Shown in pieces: positions 61,500 to 64,000 of a DNA stretch of 64,000 nucleotides (within the stretch, counting starts at the first letter, position 1; every line of letters begins with the position of its first letter). The notes under the pieces were generated by a model that was not told where the DNA came from, did no database searches, and saw only the letters and a list, made by a program, of their open reading frames with translations. The stretch is from Carnegiea gigantea (lineage: Eukaryota; Streptophyta; Magnoliopsida; Caryophyllales; Cactaceae), in assembly GCA_029747015.1 (NCBI GenBank), contig JAKOGI010000425.1:57501-121500 (forward strand). The letters are read 5' to 3'. The position numbers and the translations under genes are program-made.

Positions 61500-62488
61500 T
61501 TGAGGCCTTAATTGATTTTGAGCACGCCAGCCTTGAAATACCAAAATTTCGAGGCAAAAAGGAAGAATTTACATACTGGATTTCTAAGGTGGAATGAGTG
61601 TTTACTTATTGCAACCTTAATGACCAAGAGAAGTTCAAAGTGGTTATTTCAAGATTGAAAGGTTGTACACTTCAATGGTAGCAGAATTACAAGATTAAGA
61701 GAAAAAAGAAAGGAAAAGAGAAGGTGAGAACTTAGAAGAAGATGAGAAGTAAGTGGATGGGTGCCTTTTGCCTACCCTCTTGCATGCTCAAACATGTTTC
61801 CCTACTTTTGCCCCCACTCCGGGACCAACCTTTTAACAACGGGAGTTCCATTTCCTTTTCTAAACCTATGGTTCCTTCTCCTTCCATGCCATAAAGAATC
61901 CAAACTCCACAAGAGAGTCTAGCCCCACAAAACAGACCCCACCCTAGTCCTTTTGGTAGAAGAAGATGCCTTAAGTGCCAAGGACTTGGACACACAACCA
62001 CAGACTGCCCAAACAGAAATGTTATCATCTCAGTTGAATGGAAAGCTGTGAAGGAGGAGAGTGAGGTAGAGGAAAAGAAAGAAGAAGATGTGGTAGTCAG
62101 TCAGGAGGAAACTCAAGAAGAAGTTGACGTGGAAGTTGATGAGGGAGAAATGATTCTTTTGGGGAACGTTTCAAGTGGTTTTCAAGGTGATGAGGATGAA
62201 AAAAGCAAGAACATCAAGGTATGTTCATTGATCACAAATGGAGAAAAAGAGAGCACCTTAGCACCTTTACCTCTCTCTGAACTCCATGAAAGCAAACCAC
62301 AAAAGCACCATGAGCATTCGAATCCTTTCCTTACTCATAGTGAACCATTGCTTGCTGTTTTAGATAAGTCCAAAGGATCCCCTCCAAACCAGATTCAAAT
62401 TAGCAAGGGGAATAAATGGGAAAGAGCACACAAGACCAAGAAAGACTTATTCAAATGGTTGATCTTATTTCAGCCAGATCAAATGTAA
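61500..62488 (+). pseudogene. gag: Element G gag domain, zinc knuckle and acidic linker
   Basis: The gag core is readable as LEIPKFRGKKEEFTYWISKV, then a stop, FKVVISRLKGCTLQW and KRKKKGKEKV, matching the plant Ty3/gypsy capsid domain. Stops occur near 61597 and 61680. From about 61894 one frame is open to 62488: a CCHC knuckle CLKCQGLGHTTTDC (from 61967), then the acidic linker (EWKAVKEES, Glu-rich, DEGEMILLGNVSS) that normally leads into protease. KVCSLITNG marks the first protease residues, after which the sequence departs from the family, so protease, RT and integrase are deleted. Gag would package RNA; this copy is broken. Confidence 0.8.
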
Positions 62489-62515
62489 AAAATTTGAGGA
62501 TAAATTTTTCCTAAC

Positions 62516-62525
62516 AAGGGGAGGA
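62516..62525 (+). other. Element G polypurine tract
   Basis: AAGGGGAGGA directly precedes the LTR start TGATG. The same tract with the run-up AATTTGAGGATAAATTTTTC is present, on the minus strand, in each array unit. Confidence 0.85.
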
Positions 62526-64000
62526 TGATGTAACTTAGCCCATGCCATCTCTAATTAGCCCTAATCTTTTTGAACCATTTTTAGTTTTATGTTGATTCGT
62601 GAACTTAAACTTAATTCAACTTTGATTTCTTTGCTAAGAGAGTTTATTAACATCCTAATAAACTTAATTATGTAATTAACTCAGTTTTAAATTAAGTATT
62701 TTTGTCCAAACCTTTAAAGGATTCAAGATAGAAGGTATCGGGTTCAAGCTAGCAACATATCCGATTTTTATAAGCCAAATTACTTGGGCCTCTTTGGGGT
62801 TTAAGTCAAATAATTTATCTTGGATTTGAAGTTCAAGAAGTTAGCTTTTCAGAAAAATAAGTTTTAACTCATTTGGACTTCATTTGATACTTTAAATTAG
62901 CTCTTGAATTCAAACTGTCCAGGCTACAGTTCTGCGACAGTTCATACCCGATTGTATTTTTCTTATTATTAGATCAAACGACATTCAAATTGTGTAATTC
63001 TTTTTTTGTTAGTTAGTTTAGGATGTCTAGTTTATTGTTTATGTTAAGCACAAAGTAGAAGAGCATGTTAAGGGGTCCAGTTCAGTCATTTTATCAAAGC
63101 TACCCAGCAGGCATCTGAATCTGCACGGTTTGAAAGATCTGGCTGATTGAGGTACTTGATGATATCCAAATTGTGATTTTCAAAAGGGGGGTTTATAGAT
63201 ATCTTGAGGTTTCCCCCTATTGAAGAAAACCATAGATTAGTTATCAAAATACAATGGCGCAATAGCAGCAAAGACTGAGCTCCATGCACCACCTAGCGGC
63301 CGGTTTCTTAGCAAGGGAGTTTTTCCCTCTTACATGGGTTTTCCTCCATCAAGGTGAGTATGTTCGTGGCTGGCTGCTTGAGCTTAGTCACCTAATGACT
63401 CATCCATGAAGAAACAGCCATGTGGAATAATGAAAAAAGGCCATTTTGCAAGCATTCATTCGAACACTATGAGAAGATATGGCAAGCATGCATTCCTCTA
63501 CTTATTTTGAAGTGGCAGCCGTGTATTCATTCCTTCCTAGGAAGGAAAGTTGACTCTTGCTGCCTAAGATCACCAAGGATTAGCCTAACTTAATAACTTT
63601 GAAGCTAGTATACTCATTAGTACTTGTTTTAGTTCGGTTATGTACTAAACCATGTACTTAGCTTTGTGAATATACTTAGTGAGCTTTCTTAACGTTAAGT
63701 GATCTTCTAATAATTACATAATGAGTAAGGAAAGCCTTAGGCATGCCATTATAAGTAGCATAGCCATTCCTTTTATACTCAAGTGTTGAGAAATTGAAAT
63801 CAAAAGTGAGTTAGAAACTCCTCTGTATTGTTACTTTGAAATCTCTACTTACTTATCTCTAATTTGGCTGAATAGAGTGGTGATCAAGTGAGTCTTAAGC
63901 TTTAATTAGGCGGTGATATCTGTATCCTAATTAAGCTTAAGGGCCCTAAACATAATCTTGGGGGTGATGTCTGTATTCAAGCAAGAGTTTAGTTATCACT
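62526..64000 (+). repeat. Element G 3' LTR (1475 bp within the window)
   Basis: It starts TGATGTAACTTAGCC. The last 160 bases align with the retained 5' LTR piece starting at 61046, so about 200-300 bases remain beyond the window. No gene is seen. Confidence 0.8.

Larger units (their letters stand above)
61046..64000 (+). mobile_element. Element G: Ty3/gypsy element with gag, related to the left-hand array
   Basis: A partial 5' LTR (61046-61308), intact primer site, degraded gag with zinc knuckle, polypurine tract and a 3' LTR running off the window edge. LTR ends and internal motifs match the family of the array at 1-7460, on the opposite strand. No RT or integrase is present, so it too is non-autonomous. 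Confidence 0.8.

Overview
The window is plant nuclear DNA, most likely from a eudicot with a large, repeat-rich genome. It is AT-rich and built almost entirely of nested LTR retrotransposons. I find no host gene, no rRNA or tRNA gene, no CRISPR array and no bacterial-type operon. Every coding trace belongs to a Ty1/copia or Ty3/gypsy element, and nearly all are broken by stops, frameshifts or truncation.

Layout. (1) 1-7460: a tandem array of a short minus-strand Ty3/gypsy-like element in the order LTR-internal-LTR-internal-LTR-internal-LTR, period about 2.37 kb. (2) 7461-35105: a degraded plus-strand Athila-type Ty3/gypsy element. It keeps the gag C-terminus, protease, an RNase H tail, an ATHILA ORF and the 3' LTR. 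It is interrupted by two full-length Sirevirus-like Ty1/copia elements and one Tourist-like MITE. Copia A (8079-18456, plus strand) has 1489-bp LTRs and target duplication TGTGT. Copia B (22050-32896, minus strand) has LTRs of 1577 and 1576 bp and duplication ATAGA. The MITE (20396-20781) has duplication TAA. (3) 35106-37025: a minus-strand gypsy RT-RNase H-integrase fragment. (4) 37167-60762: four minus-strand gypsy elements with LTRs of about 2.9-3.7 kb, nested in one another. D is a 3' end only. C is a non-coding LARD-like element. E is a solo LTR with duplication AGAAC. F is LARD-like, with LTRs longer than its internal domain. (5) 60763-64000: an inverted LTR fragment, then element G on the plus strand. 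G belongs to the same broad family as the left-hand array but still carries a gag domain and zinc knuckle.

Insertion order read from interruptions: gypsy fragment H is older than Athila and D; Athila is older than A, B and the MITE; D is older than C; C is older than E and F. By eye the LTR pair of A differs at about 29 of 1489 sites (about 2%) and that of B at about 20 of 1577 (about 1.4%), so both are recent.

The most interesting biology is in copia A and B. They share (a) an extra sense-strand ORF (ORF3) between RNase H and the 3' LTR, not env-like, with its own gene-like CT-rich leader containing AAACCCTAA; (b) a near-perfect 23-24 bp inverted repeat folding around the polypurine tract and the LTR start; (c) a duplicated polypurine tract; (d) a gag stop codon TGA followed at once by a splice-acceptor-like tract at the gag/pol border; and (e) dense AACAGG/AACACC hexamers. 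These are kept although the LTRs of A and B have largely diverged.
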